Notes under the pieces: generated by a model
Databases searched by the model: none
Told to the model about the DNA's origin: nothing
What the model saw: only the letters and a program-made list of their open reading frames with translations
Source of the DNA: UBA7398 sp947491605
GTDB lineage: Bacteria; Actinomycetota; Actinomycetes; Nanopelagicales; Nanopelagicaceae
Direction: 5' to 3'
DNA: 53,559 nt
Assembly: GCA_947491605.1 (NCBI GenBank)
Contig: CANLJW010000004.1
Span: forward strand, 1 to 53,559
In this document: piece by piece, positions 17,663 to 26,600 of the stretch
How the letters are laid out: every line of letters begins with the position of its first letter
Numbering within the stretch: the stretch's first letter is position 1
Program-made: the position numbers and the translations under genes

Positions 17663-17667
17663 AACGG

Positions 17668-18360
17668 CTACTCCTGCTCGCGATTAGCGTTTTGGCTTCG
17701 AATTTCCGCCTGTTCCGCCCGCCAATTGGCGATGGCGCCATGATTTCCAGAGGTCAATATCTCTGGCACTTTTAAACCGCGCCATTCTGGCGGTTTAGTG
17801 AAGGTCGGATACTCAACAACACCAGCTTGATTATGCGATTCCTCAACGAGTGAATCTGGATTTCCAATTACTCCTGGAATCAACCGAACCACCGCTTCAG
17901 TTATCACTAACGCTGCTACTTCGCCGCCATTTAAAACATAATCCCCAATTGATACCTCGTGGACACGGAGATTTTTCTGGTTTTGATAAAAAGTTGTAAC
18001 TCGAGAATCAATACCCTCATATCTACCACAGGCAAAAATCAGATGTTCGGCTTTGGAAAATTGGGTAGCCGCTGCTTGAGTGAATTTCTTTCCAGCCGGG
18101 GTAAGAATTACTAGATCGGCGATTCCAACTGTCTCTGCTAAAACTGAATCAATCGCATCGCCCCAGACTTCCGGTTTCATTACCATCCCAGCGCCGCCAC
18201 CATAAGGAGTGTCATCGACGGTGTGATGGCTATCGGTTGTGAAATCGCGAAGATTTAATATTCCTAACTCAATCACACCTCCTTGGCTGGCTTTGCCAAT
18301 TAGCGATAATTGCAGCGGTGCGAAATACTCCGGGAAAATAGTGATTGCCGTAATTTTCAT
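17668..18360 (-). CDS. trmD: tRNA (guanine-37-N1)-methyltransferase
   Basis: A SPOUT-class methyltransferase (230 residues) forming m1G37 in tRNA and preventing +1 frameshifts. The N-terminus MKITAITIFPEYF, the phosphate-contact region DTPYGGGAGMVMKPE, and the knotted SAM site SIGDYVLNGGEVAALVI are all present, as is the C-terminal helical domain. The ATG overlaps the rimM stop by four bases. rplS, which often follows trmD, is not here. Confidence 0.96.
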   Translation of the reverse strand: MKITAITIFPEYFAPLQLSLIGKASQGGVIELGILNLRDFTTDSHHTVDDTPYGGGAGMVMKPEVWGDAIDSVLAETVGIADLVILTPAGKKFTQAAATQFSKAEHLIFACGRYEGIDSRVTTFYQNQKNLRVHEVSIGDYVLNGGEVAALVITEAVVRLIPGVIGNPDSLVEESHNQAGVVEYPTFTKPPEWRGLKVPEILTSGNHGAIANWRAEQAEIRSQNANREQE

Positions 18361-18857
18361 AGCAAACCTTCCGGCGGTGTAATTACTATTCTACGATTTG
18401 TAATATCAACATCAGGCACAATTTCATCTACAAATGGGATTAACTTTTGAATTCCATTTGCAGTTACCACCAAAGTATCTTGCGCAGAGGAGCTTAGAAC
18501 ATCGCTCACGATTCCTACTTTAACTCCATTGGTTAAGTAAACTTCGCACCCAATTATTTGGGAGATATGGAAGCTATCATCCCCATCAGACTCGGCTCCG
18601 ACATCAACATCTGCTATTAGTAACACATCGCGAAGTTTTTCTACTGCGGTTCGATCCGGAATCCCAGCGAAAGAAAGTAAGAGCGTGCCGTTATGAACCC
18701 GTCCAGATGCGATAGTTAATGGACCTTTTTTAGCTGGTTCAGTCTGCAAAATAGCGCCAACCGCCAACCTTGAATCCGGATCATCAGTTCGTACCTCAAT
18801 TGTGGCTTCACCACGAATTCCATGCGCACGACCAATGCGGCCGACGACAAGGAGCAC
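18357..18857 (-). CDS. rimM: 16S rRNA processing protein RimM
   Basis: RimM helps assemble the 30S head around ribosomal protein S19. The 166-residue product begins MLLVVGRIGRAHGIRGEATI with the family's GRI-x-x-x-HGI-x-GE signature, followed by a PRC-barrel C-terminal half. The start is GTG at 18857, two bases after the KH gene stop, with a GAGGG site inside the end of that gene. It lies in the usual rpsP-KH-rimM-trmD order. Confidence 0.93.
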   Translation of the reverse strand: MLLVVGRIGRAHGIRGEATIEVRTDDPDSRLAVGAILQTEPAKKGPLTIASGRVHNGTLLLSFAGIPDRTAVEKLRDVLLIADVDVGAESDGDDSFHISQIIGCEVYLTNGVKVGIVSDVLSSSAQDTLVVTANGIQKLIPFVDEIVPDVDITNRRIVITPPEGLL

Positions 18858-18859
18858 GA

Positions 18860-19099
18860 CTATCTACCCTCGTCGGCCTCGATGAGATCAACGCGAACGC
18901 TACGACCAGCAATTGCAGAGACCACAGTTCGCAACGCTTTCGCAGTGCGACCGTTACGACCAATTACCTTGCCGATATCTTCTGGGTGAACTCGAACTTC
19001 AAGAGTTGTACCGCGACGATGATCTTTTTCGGTGATAACGACCTCTTCAGGATTATCAACGATCCCCTTTACGAGATGTTCTAAAGCTTCGTCAATCAT
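18860..19099 (-). CDS. khpA: KH-domain RNA-binding protein
   Basis: A 79-residue single KH domain protein with the GxxG loop as GRNGR within IGKVIGRNGRTAKALRTVV. Homologues (KhpA; Rv2908c in mycobacteria) bind RNA, with a partner KhpB in some bacteria, and influence cell size and ribosome-related processes. It lies two bases after rpsP, with a GGAG site in the rpsP end. No partner with Jag/R3H domains is in the window. Confidence 0.92.
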   Translation of the reverse strand: MIDEALEHLVKGIVDNPEEVVITEKDHRRGTTLEVRVHPEDIGKVIGRNGRTAKALRTVVSAIAGRSVRVDLIEADEGR

Positions 19100-19101
19100 C
19101 G

Positions 19102-19608
19102 TTACTCCGCTGGAGTTTCAGTTGGTGCTTCTGCAACAACTTCGACTGGTGCTTCTGCAACAACTTCGACTGGTGCTTCTGCAACAACTTCGACTGGTGC
19201 GCTCTTTGCTGCTAATTTTTCGGCGGCGCGCTTTTTCATTGTGGTTGCGCCATCTTTTGGTTCATCCATAGCTTTCTTAACCGCAGCTTCATACGCTTCG
19301 CGCTTATGTGGTTTCACAGCAGCAACTTTTAGCGTTCCTTCACTTCCTGGCAAACCTTTAAATTTCTGCCAGTCACCAGTAACTTTTAAAATAGCCTCTA
19401 CAGCTGGTGTTGGAAGTGCGCCGACTGTTAACCAATACTGTGCTCGCTCAGATTTAACTTCGATGAAAGATGGTTCTTGTCCTGGTGAATAACGACCGAT
19501 CTCTTCAATAGATAAACCATTTCGGGCCTTGCGTGAATCTGATACAACAATTCGGTAATGCGGTGTGCGAATCTTTCCGAAACGCATCAATCTAATTTTT
19601 ACGCCCAC
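19102..19608 (-). CDS. rpsP: 30S ribosomal protein S16 with repetitive acidic tail
   Basis: S16 is a primary 16S rRNA-binding protein needed for 30S assembly. The start is GTG 19608, giving MGVKIRLMRFGKIRTPHYR, with an AAGGAG site upstream; longer readings lack the family N-terminus. The core covers about 115 residues, followed by a lysine/alanine segment and then APVEVVAE repeated three times and APTETPAE. S16 is usually 80-90 residues and actinobacterial versions are longer, but the exact repeat here comes from a 24-bp DNA tandem repeat. Confidence 0.93.
   Translation of the reverse strand: MGVKIRLMRFGKIRTPHYRIVVSDSRKARNGLSIEEIGRYSPGQEPSFIEVKSERAQYWLTVGALPTPAVEAILKVTGDWQKFKGLPGSEGTLKVAAVKPHKREAYEAAVKKAMDEPKDGATTMKKRAAEKLAAKSAPVEVVAEAPVEVVAEAPVEVVAEAPTETPAE
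19118..19200. repeat. 24-bp tandem repeat inside rpsP
   Basis: Three consecutive copies of a 24-base unit (19124-19147, 19148-19171, 19172-19195) plus partial copies on both sides. The copies are essentially identical, encode eight residues each (APVEVVAE on the minus strand), and keep the reading frame. Such exact repeats can expand or contract by slippage. Confidence 0.85.
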
Positions 19609-19776
19609 TAGGGGTTTCTCCTTGAAAGTAATCGAACCAGCAGATTTCAACTCGAGTGGGTATTCGAGCGAGCAAAGCAGTTCTAGGTTTATTTAATCCG
19701 ACGAGAGGTAGAGGGCTCTCGTACAGGTGGCTAATCTTGCCATCAAGCGCGGGAAAGCCCAAACTGGCCGAAAGCC
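19609..19776 (-). promoter_or_regulatory. rpsP leader region with hairpin
   Basis: This 168-base gap between ffh and rpsP has no convincing gene. On the minus strand it contains a stem ACGAGAG/CTCTCGT with an eight-base loop (about 19700-19722), two direct GGGCTTTC copies just after the ffh stop, and the AAGGAG ribosome site of rpsP. A promoter for rpsP or a leader for S16 feedback control could reside here; neither is proved. Confidence 0.3.
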
Positions 19777-21234
19777 CTATTCCTGAGCCCGCTTCGCCGG
19801 GTTTCCGGAGCGTGATTTCTTCTTATTTGGCAAATTATTTGACAGAAGTTTTCGAGCACCAGCGGATTGTTGCGCTGAGATTGAATTAGCCATTCCAGTT
19901 GGCAGGCCCGGAATTGATCCGCCGTTTCGCATTGTTTTCATCATTTTCTGAGCTGCGCTAAATCTATCAACTAATGAATTCACCTCTTTAACACTTCGAC
20001 CACTTCCATTAGCAATTCGCAATCTTCGCGATCCATTTAGAATCTTTGGCTCACGACGTTCAGTTGGTGTCATTGATTGCACAATTGCTTGCGTTCTTAC
20101 AATCTCGCCTTCATCAAAATTTTCCAATTGTTTCTTCATCGCTCCCGAGTTTGCGCCAGGTAACATTCCAAGCAATTTAGACATTGAGCCCATTTTTTTC
20201 ATCGCTTGCATTTGTTCTAAGAAATCTTCTAGAGTGAAATCATCACCTTCTGCAAATTTTGCTTCTAATTTTGCTGCAGTGTCGCCATCAAATGCCCTTT
20301 TTGCTTGTTCAGCTAAAGATTGAATATCTCCCATTCCTAATATTCGAGAAGCCATCCGATCGGGATAAAAGAGATCGAAATCTTGCAATTTTTCTCCAGT
20401 AGATACAAACATAATTGGCCGCGCAGTTATCTGTGCAATTGAAAGTGCCGCGCCACCTTTTGCATCGCCATCTAATTTAGTTAGTGCAACACCATCAAAA
20501 CCAACGCCATCTAAGAATGCCTGCGCTGTCTTTACCGCATCTTGACCAATCATTGAGTCAACGACGAAAATAATTTCATCGGGATTAATCGCATCTCGAA
20601 TTGCCTTAGCCTCATTCATTAATTCAATATCAACACCAAGTCGGCCAGCAGTATCCACAATTACAATGTTATGAAATTTCTCGCGCGCGAACGCAACACC
20701 ATCGCGAGCGACCTTGATTGGATCCCCAACTCCATTGCCAACTTCAGGTGCAAAAACTGGAACTTTCGCATTTGTTGCTACAACAGACAATTGATTTACC
20801 GCATTTGGACGCTGCAAATCTGCAGCAACAAGTAACGGGGTATCTCCTTGGGATTTGAAATAATGCGCCAATTTTCCAGCGAGCGTTGTTTTTCCAGAAC
20901 CTTGTAATCCAGCCAACATAATTACAGTTGGTGGGTTTTTAGCCAACCGAATTCTTCGGGCAGCACCGCCGAGAATTGAAATAAGTTCTTCATTAACAAT
21001 GGCAAAAATTGCCTGAGATTGGTTGGTGCTCTGTCTTAGTTCAGGGAGCGCCGCTTGAGCCCGCTCGTTAACTTTGGCTACAAAAGATTCGGCTACTGCA
21101 AGGGCTACGTCCGCATCTAGAAGTGCTTTGCGAATTTCACCGCACATCTCATCGATATCGCCCGATCCAATGCGCCCTCGATTACGTAAGGCAGAGAATG
21201 CGCTAGCAAACTTCCCAGTAAGTGAATCGAACAT
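19777..21234 (-). CDS. ffh: Signal recognition particle protein Ffh
   Basis: The GTPase of the signal recognition particle (485 residues), which binds 4.5S RNA and signal peptides. It has an N domain, the G1 motif GLQGSGKTTLAGKL, DTAGRLG (G3), TKLDGDAKGGA (G4 and closing loop), and a methionine-rich M domain with MQAMKKMGSMSKLLGMLPG. The tail is lysine- and arginine-rich. It directly follows amt; in many actinobacteria glnB and glnD come between these two genes. Confidence 0.97.
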   Translation of the reverse strand: MFDSLTGKFASAFSALRNRGRIGSGDIDEMCGEIRKALLDADVALAVAESFVAKVNERAQAALPELRQSTNQSQAIFAIVNEELISILGGAARRIRLAKNPPTVIMLAGLQGSGKTTLAGKLAHYFKSQGDTPLLVAADLQRPNAVNQLSVVATNAKVPVFAPEVGNGVGDPIKVARDGVAFAREKFHNIVIVDTAGRLGVDIELMNEAKAIRDAINPDEIIFVVDSMIGQDAVKTAQAFLDGVGFDGVALTKLDGDAKGGAALSIAQITARPIMFVSTGEKLQDFDLFYPDRMASRILGMGDIQSLAEQAKRAFDGDTAAKLEAKFAEGDDFTLEDFLEQMQAMKKMGSMSKLLGMLPGANSGAMKKQLENFDEGEIVRTQAIVQSMTPTERREPKILNGSRRLRIANGSGRSVKEVNSLVDRFSAAQKMMKTMRNGGSIPGLPTGMANSISAQQSAGARKLLSNNLPNKKKSRSGNPAKRAQE

Positions 21235-21247
21235 AGCGCGAATCCTA

Positions 21248-22660
21248 CTATTTCAGTCGAGCTGCTAACTCCCGCGTAAATTTGATAGCACGATCAGGTG
21301 TAAGCGGAGAAGCATCGACTTGTGTTACGTGGGGTGTGTCAAATGCTTCTACTTCCAACACGGAAGATTCTACTTTAGATGATGGTGCCATCTCATATGC
21401 AGATTCAGCATGTTCGCTTAGATCGATTCCAGCAATTTCTGATTCTGGTTTAACTCGGAACCCAATGGTTTTATCAATGATAAATCCAAGGATTAGCGTG
21501 ACCACGAATGAATATGCCATAACCATAAACGCTCCGAAGGCTTGCTTCCCAAGTAGCGTGCTGCCGCCGCCGTAGAGAAGTCCATCTATACCTAAACTAT
21601 TTACAGCGTTAGTTCCGAAGAATCCAATTGAGATGCAACCCCAAAGCCCGCCGACTAAATGCACTGCAACCACATCTAGCGAATCATCGAAGCCAAATTT
21701 GTACTTCATAGCCGCTGCTAATGCACAAAGTGCGCCAGCAATTAACCCAATTATTACTGCCGCCCAAGGGGCAACGAATGCGCAAGCTGGCGTGATTGCA
21801 ACTAATCCGGCAATTGCTCCTGAAGCAGCACCCAAACTAGTTGGATGTCCATCTCTTAATTTTTCGACAACTATCCAACCTAATAGCGCTGCTGCCGCAG
21901 CCACTTGGGTATTCATAAGCACCAAAGCTGCAATTCCATTAGCTCCGAGCGCCGAACCAGCGTTAAAACCAAACCAACCAAACCAAAGTAAGCCAGCTCC
22001 TAAAAGTACAACCGGCAGTGAATGTGACCGCATTGCTTCTTTTCGCCAGCCAACTCGGCGGCCAAGAATTAAACTTAGCGCCAAACCCGCTGCACCTGCA
22101 TTAATATGTACTGCAGTTCCACCTGCAAAATCTTCGATCCCGCGTGCTGCTAAAAATCCGGCGCCAGTAACGGTATCGCCAACTTTATTTCCAAAAGCAA
22201 AGACCCAGTGTGCGACTGGGAAATAAACAACGGAAACCCAGATTGCAACAAAGATGCTCCAAGCGCTAAATTTTGTTCGGTCGGCAATTGCTCCAGAGAT
22301 TAGAGCCGGCGTAATAATCGCGAACATCAATTGGAATGCCGCAAATGCCAATAATGGAATCGGATAAATTCCACCATTGTTTGTTAATTCATTTACTGCA
22401 CTTCCTAGTCCGGAAAGTGAAAATGATCCGTACCATTGTGATCCTGATTCAAATCCGAAAGCTAATTTAAATCCATAAATTACCCAGAGGACGCTAACGA
22501 TTCCGATTGTGATCATCGACATCATCATCATATTTAAAACACTTTTTGCTCGAACCATGCCACCGTAGAAGAGCGCCAATCCAGGTGTCATTAATAAAAC
22601 TAAAGCGGTGCTCGCCAATACCCAAGCGGTATCGCCGGTATTTAAAACAATCTCGGTCAT
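21248..22660 (-). CDS. amt: Ammonium transporter
   Basis: An Amt/Mep/Rh channel for ammonium uptake with eleven membrane segments. The twin pore histidines lie in FPVAHWVFA and DVVAVHLVGGLWG. I choose the ATG at 22660 (MTEIVLNTGDTAW, 470 residues) because an AAGGGA site lies eight bases upstream; a longer reading from 22678 adds only MDKGKE. The C-terminal tail after the last helix is about 70 residues, longer than in E. coli AmtB, and is rich in Glu, Ser and Asp. No PII gene follows. A GlnR-like box lies about 100 bases upstream. Confidence 0.95.
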   Translation of the reverse strand: MTEIVLNTGDTAWVLASTALVLLMTPGLALFYGGMVRAKSVLNMMMMSMITIGIVSVLWVIYGFKLAFGFESGSQWYGSFSLSGLGSAVNELTNNGGIYPIPLLAFAAFQLMFAIITPALISGAIADRTKFSAWSIFVAIWVSVVYFPVAHWVFAFGNKVGDTVTGAGFLAARGIEDFAGGTAVHINAGAAGLALSLILGRRVGWRKEAMRSHSLPVVLLGAGLLWFGWFGFNAGSALGANGIAALVLMNTQVAAAAALLGWIVVEKLRDGHPTSLGAASGAIAGLVAITPACAFVAPWAAVIIGLIAGALCALAAAMKYKFGFDDSLDVVAVHLVGGLWGCISIGFFGTNAVNSLGIDGLLYGGGSTLLGKQAFGAFMVMAYSFVVTLILGFIIDKTIGFRVKPESEIAGIDLSEHAESAYEMAPSSKVESSVLEVEAFDTPHVTQVDASPLTPDRAIKFTRELAARLK

Positions 22661-22696
22661 TTCTTTTCCCTTATCCAAAATGGGGGTTTAGCCGCG

Positions 22697-22724
22697 ATTC
22701 TCACCGTTGAGATAGGTGAAGAAT
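22697..22724 (-). promoter_or_regulatory. Hairpin in the amt 5' leader
   Basis: ATTCTCACC (22697-22705) pairs with GGTG-A-AGAAT (22715-22724), nine base pairs with one bulged A and a nine-base loop. It lies 37-64 bases before the amt ATG. There is no U-run, so it is more probably a leader structure or operator than a terminator. Confidence 0.35.
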
Positions 22725-22758
22725 GGCGCGCTTCTATTACGAAGAAGGGCAAGGAATC

Positions 22759-22794
22759 GTTTCGGGAAAGTGACACTTCTCCCGGTTTTGTTAC
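22759..22794 (-). promoter_or_regulatory. GlnR-like box upstream of amt
   Basis: On the minus strand this reads GTAAC, six bases, GGGAG, four bases, GTCAC, six bases, GAAAC. The second half GTCAC-n6-GAAAC matches the actinobacterial GlnR half-box exactly, and the first GTAAC is two bases closer than the ideal 22-base period. GlnR controls amt in many actinobacteria when nitrogen is limiting. The GTAAC part overlaps the ftsY stop codon. Confidence 0.45.
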
Positions 22795-23630
22795 AGGCTC
22801 GTTAAATCTTCCAGGTATTTCGCGGAATCAAAGCGGGAGAAATCGGTGAGGGCTTCGCCAGTTCCGATGAACTTGATTGGCAAATCCAAAGCCGCCTCAG
22901 TTGCGATCGCGATTCCGCCCTTGGCGCTGCCATCCAATTTAGTAACTATCAGGCCAGTCAAACCAACGCTCTCGTTAAATATTTGCGCTTGGGCTAACCC
23001 ATTTTGTCCAGTTGTGCCATCTAGAACAAAGAGTATTTCAGAAACCGGAATAACTTTTTCCACAACTCGCTTAACTTTTTCTAATTCCGCCATCAAATTA
23101 TCTTTTGTATGTAACCTGCCCGCGGTATCGATGATTAAGTAGTCGAATTTTTCGGCGATTGCGCGCTTAGCGGCATCAAATGCAACTGCAGCTGGATCTG
23201 CGCCATCGTTTCCCGATATTACTGGGATGCCAATTCGCTCCCCCCAAGTCTGGATTTGCGCAACCGCAGCTGCCCGGAAAGTATCGGCCGCCGCAATTAA
23301 TACTTTTTTATTTTCATTTTTTAAGTAGTTAGCTAGTTTTGCAGCGCTAGTTGTTTTACCAGTTCCATTAACCCCAACAATTAGTAGGACTGTGGGTTGT
23401 TGGGCATCAAAAGCAATATCTCTACTTTTCGTAGAAAGTGAATCAGTAAGCGTTGCTTTGACTGAATCCAAAAAATTATCATCTTTCCGAGATTTTGCAT
23501 CATCGATAATTTTCTTAGTTACATCTGAGCCTAAATCTGCTTCAATCAATATCGTTTCTAAGTCTTGCAATTCTCCAGCCGAAGCGTTGGTGCCAGTTAT
23601 TTTTGCTAAGAGCTTCTTAAAAAGACTCAT
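22791..23630 (-). CDS. ftsY: Signal recognition particle receptor FtsY
   Basis: The SRP receptor GTPase that docks ribosome-SRP complexes at the membrane. Motifs: GVNGTGKTTSAAKLA (G1), DTFRAAA, DTAGRLHTKDNLMAE, TKLDGSAKGG and GTGEALTDF. At 279 residues it consists of little more than the NG domain. It starts MSLFKKLLAKITG, a basic amphipathic helix that may serve for membrane contact, and lacks the long acidic A domain and N-terminal membrane segment found in many actinobacterial FtsY proteins. Located ten bases after smc. Confidence 0.96.
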   Translation of the reverse strand: MSLFKKLLAKITGTNASAGELQDLETILIEADLGSDVTKKIIDDAKSRKDDNFLDSVKATLTDSLSTKSRDIAFDAQQPTVLLIVGVNGTGKTTSAAKLANYLKNENKKVLIAAADTFRAAAVAQIQTWGERIGIPVISGNDGADPAAVAFDAAKRAIAEKFDYLIIDTAGRLHTKDNLMAELEKVKRVVEKVIPVSEILFVLDGTTGQNGLAQAQIFNESVGLTGLIVTKLDGSAKGGIAIATEAALDLPIKFIGTGEALTDFSRFDSAKYLEDLTSL

Positions 23631-23639
23631 GAGAAGCGA

Positions 23640-26600
23640 TTAAACAGTTTCAGGTTCGACTTCGCGCAAACGTTGTGAAATAACTTCCGAAACCCCATCG
23701 CCTCGCATAGTTACGCCATAAAGGGCGTCACCGATCTCCATGGTGCGCTTTTGGTGGGTGATGATAATCAATTGAGATGCAGCGCGAAGTTCTTCTAAAA
23801 CACCAAGCAAACGGCCAAGATTGGTATCGTCAAGGGCCGCTTCAACTTCATCCAGCACATAGAACGGACTTGGTCGAGCTTTAAAGATTGCGATTAATAG
23901 CGCGACTGCGGTTAATGAGCGTTCGCCGCCAGAGAGTAATGAGAGCCGTTTAATTCGTTTTCCAGGAGGACGGGCTTCAACATCGACACCAGAAGTTAAT
24001 GGATCATCAGGATCAGTGAGAATCAATCTACCTTCGCCGCCTGGGAACAATCTCGCAAAAATAATTTCAAATTCGCGCGCTGTATCTTTAAATGCTTGTA
24101 AGAAAATTTCCTGAACTTTGTCATCAACTTCTTTAATAATGTCCAGCAAATCTTTACGGGACTTCTTCAAATCTTCCAATTGTTCAGCCAAGTAGCGGAG
24201 CCGTTCTTCGAGAGATGAATACTCTTCGAGAGCTAGTGGATTAATTCGACCAAGTAAGGCTAATTGACGTTCTGCGCTAGCCAATCGTTTCTCTTGTTGA
24301 TCTCTGCGGTAAGGAATGAAATCACCTTGAATGATCTCGCCCGTTTCAGTTTCAATAAATGTTGGTACGTCTTTCTCTGGGTTGTATTCCGCGAGCAGTA
24401 CTGGAATGTCTACCCCGTATTCTTCAACTGCACGCTGTTCTAATTGTTCAATACGCAAACGTTGTTCTGCTCTAGCGATTTCATCACGATGCACACTAGA
24501 AGTTAATTGTTCTAACTCGCTCGCAAGTTCACGAATTTGGGCACGGATTGCAAGCGTCTCGCCCTCGCGTTCGGTTCTAGAATTTTCAAGACGTTCGCGT
24601 TCGGTAGCAGCTCTAGAAATAGAAACTTCAATTTGAATCAGCGCTTCGTAAGCGGTGTCAGCAATCGCTTGCGCTGTTACTGCACCTCGAGCACGAGCTT
24701 CGCGTCGTGAAATGCTTCTTGAAGCTGCTTCACGTTCAGTTTTCGCAGCATTCTCTAAATCGGATGCCCTGCGAGTTATTGCAGCAACCCGTTCTTCTTC
24801 AGTTCGTAGTTTAAGTCGAGCTTCTACTTCAAGCGCTCTTGATGTCGCTACCCGCGACCTTAAAGATTCAAGCATTGAAGTATCAGGTTCTTTCGCTTCT
24901 TCATTATTATTGAATTTAGCTTCTGCAATTTCGAGTTCGCGGCGATCGGTTTCAATCGAGATTGATGCTTCGGCAATCGCAGCTTTAATCCGTTCGATTT
25001 CGGCATTTGCGCTCTTTACGCCTTGTCCTGCAGCCGCCATCTGTTCGGCGATGCCGGCCATCTTTGCATCTGACTCATTTAGTTTTGCTAGCGCGACCTC
25101 AAAATTTGATTGCACGCTTCGCATATTTTCTTCAGAACGAGAAAATTCAAATTTCAAACGGTCGCTTAAATGCGAGCATCTAGTGAAATCTGTTTCGGCA
25201 TCGGAAATCATTGCGTTAATTTCAATTAGAGAATTCTTTACAGTCGAGCCACCACGAGCTTTGAATTGGGAAACTATGTCGCCATCTCGAGTTATCGCAG
25301 TAACGTTTGGATTTGCTGTAACAATTTCGCCAGCTTGATCAAGGGTTTCAGCTGCAACACAGCCACTTAACAGGCTAGCTAATACTCGACCCAACGAAGA
25401 TGACGAGACTTTGCTTGATAAGGCGGTGAGACCGGCGGGTAGTTGCGAAATAGTTAAATCTGGCGAGCCAATGATTAAAACATCTGCACTACCGGCGCTC
25501 TCTGATTTCAAATAAGCCAACGCAGAAACCGCGCCCCGCAAATCAGCAACAACAATCGCATCTGAGAGCGTGCCCAGAGCAGCCGCTATCGCTTTTTCCC
25601 AACCGTTATCAATCAATATCAACGATGCTAACGAGCCACGAACTTCAATTCCGCGGGTGTTTGTAAGCAACGCACCACTGCCGTCTCGATGCATGGTGAC
25701 TTGTCTCAGCGCATCCAATTTTGCTTCAGCACCACTTTTATCTCGCTCAACTTTATTTAATTCTGCGGTGATTCTTTCTAATTCAGATTTGGCGCTATTT
25801 AAATCGGATTTATTCTTTTCAAAGTTTGCATCCAGATTAAGTTCGCCAGCACCAAGACCGGCAATTTCACTCTCTAACGTTGCAAATTCGTGTTGGGCAT
25901 GATCGGCACGCTCTTGCGCTTCATCTTTAGCTCTAGAAAGGCGGGTTATCTCGGCATTTCCACTTTCAATTCGCGAGTTTAAACTCTTAATGTGGCCTTC
26001 TTGTCGCGCCGTTCCTTCACGCAAATCCGCAATTGCACGGAGCGCTGCGGCAACACCATCTTCTTCCGCTTTTAGCAAAGTTTCTAATTGTAAAAGTTGG
26101 TTACTCGCACTAGTTAATTCATTTCTGGATCGATCTAGATTTGCATTCAATAATTCTTCTTCGGCGCGAAGCACGCGCGCTTCTTCTTCTAACGCAACTG
26201 GATCTCGGCCACTACTCCGAGCTTCTTCAGCCTCTTCCGCTAAAAAGCGAGCCCGCTCCGACGCTAAATTCTGGGTACCTCTCAGTTTTTCGCGTTGTGA
26301 GGTCAGTTGGTAATAATTCTCTTGGGCTTTTGAAAGTTCTGGATTTTCGGTTGCTGAAATTTGATCGATTTCAATTTCACGATTGCGGAATTTCTCCAAA
26401 TCATTATCAACAATTGATTTGCGCGCACGGAGTGAGGTTTCATCTGCCACCTCAGCGTTGATCGTAGATTGCAAAGCAATTAAATCATCCGCAAGTAAGC
26501 GTAAGCGCGCATCTCTAACATCGGCTTGGATGGTCGCAGCTTTCTTAGCAACTTCAGCCTGTTTGCCGAGCGGCTTGAGTTGGCGGCGAAGTTCGACCGT

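Noticed and set aside
21633..22226. Plus-strand open frame (197 codons) inside amt
   Set aside because: A low-complexity Pro/Ala-rich shadow of the hydrophobic helices of the ammonium transporter.
24655..25338. Long plus-strand open frame (227 codons) inside smc
   Set aside because: Antisense to the Glu/Ala/Arg-rich coiled coil of smc; the Ser/Ala-rich translation has no recognisable domain and no ribosome site.
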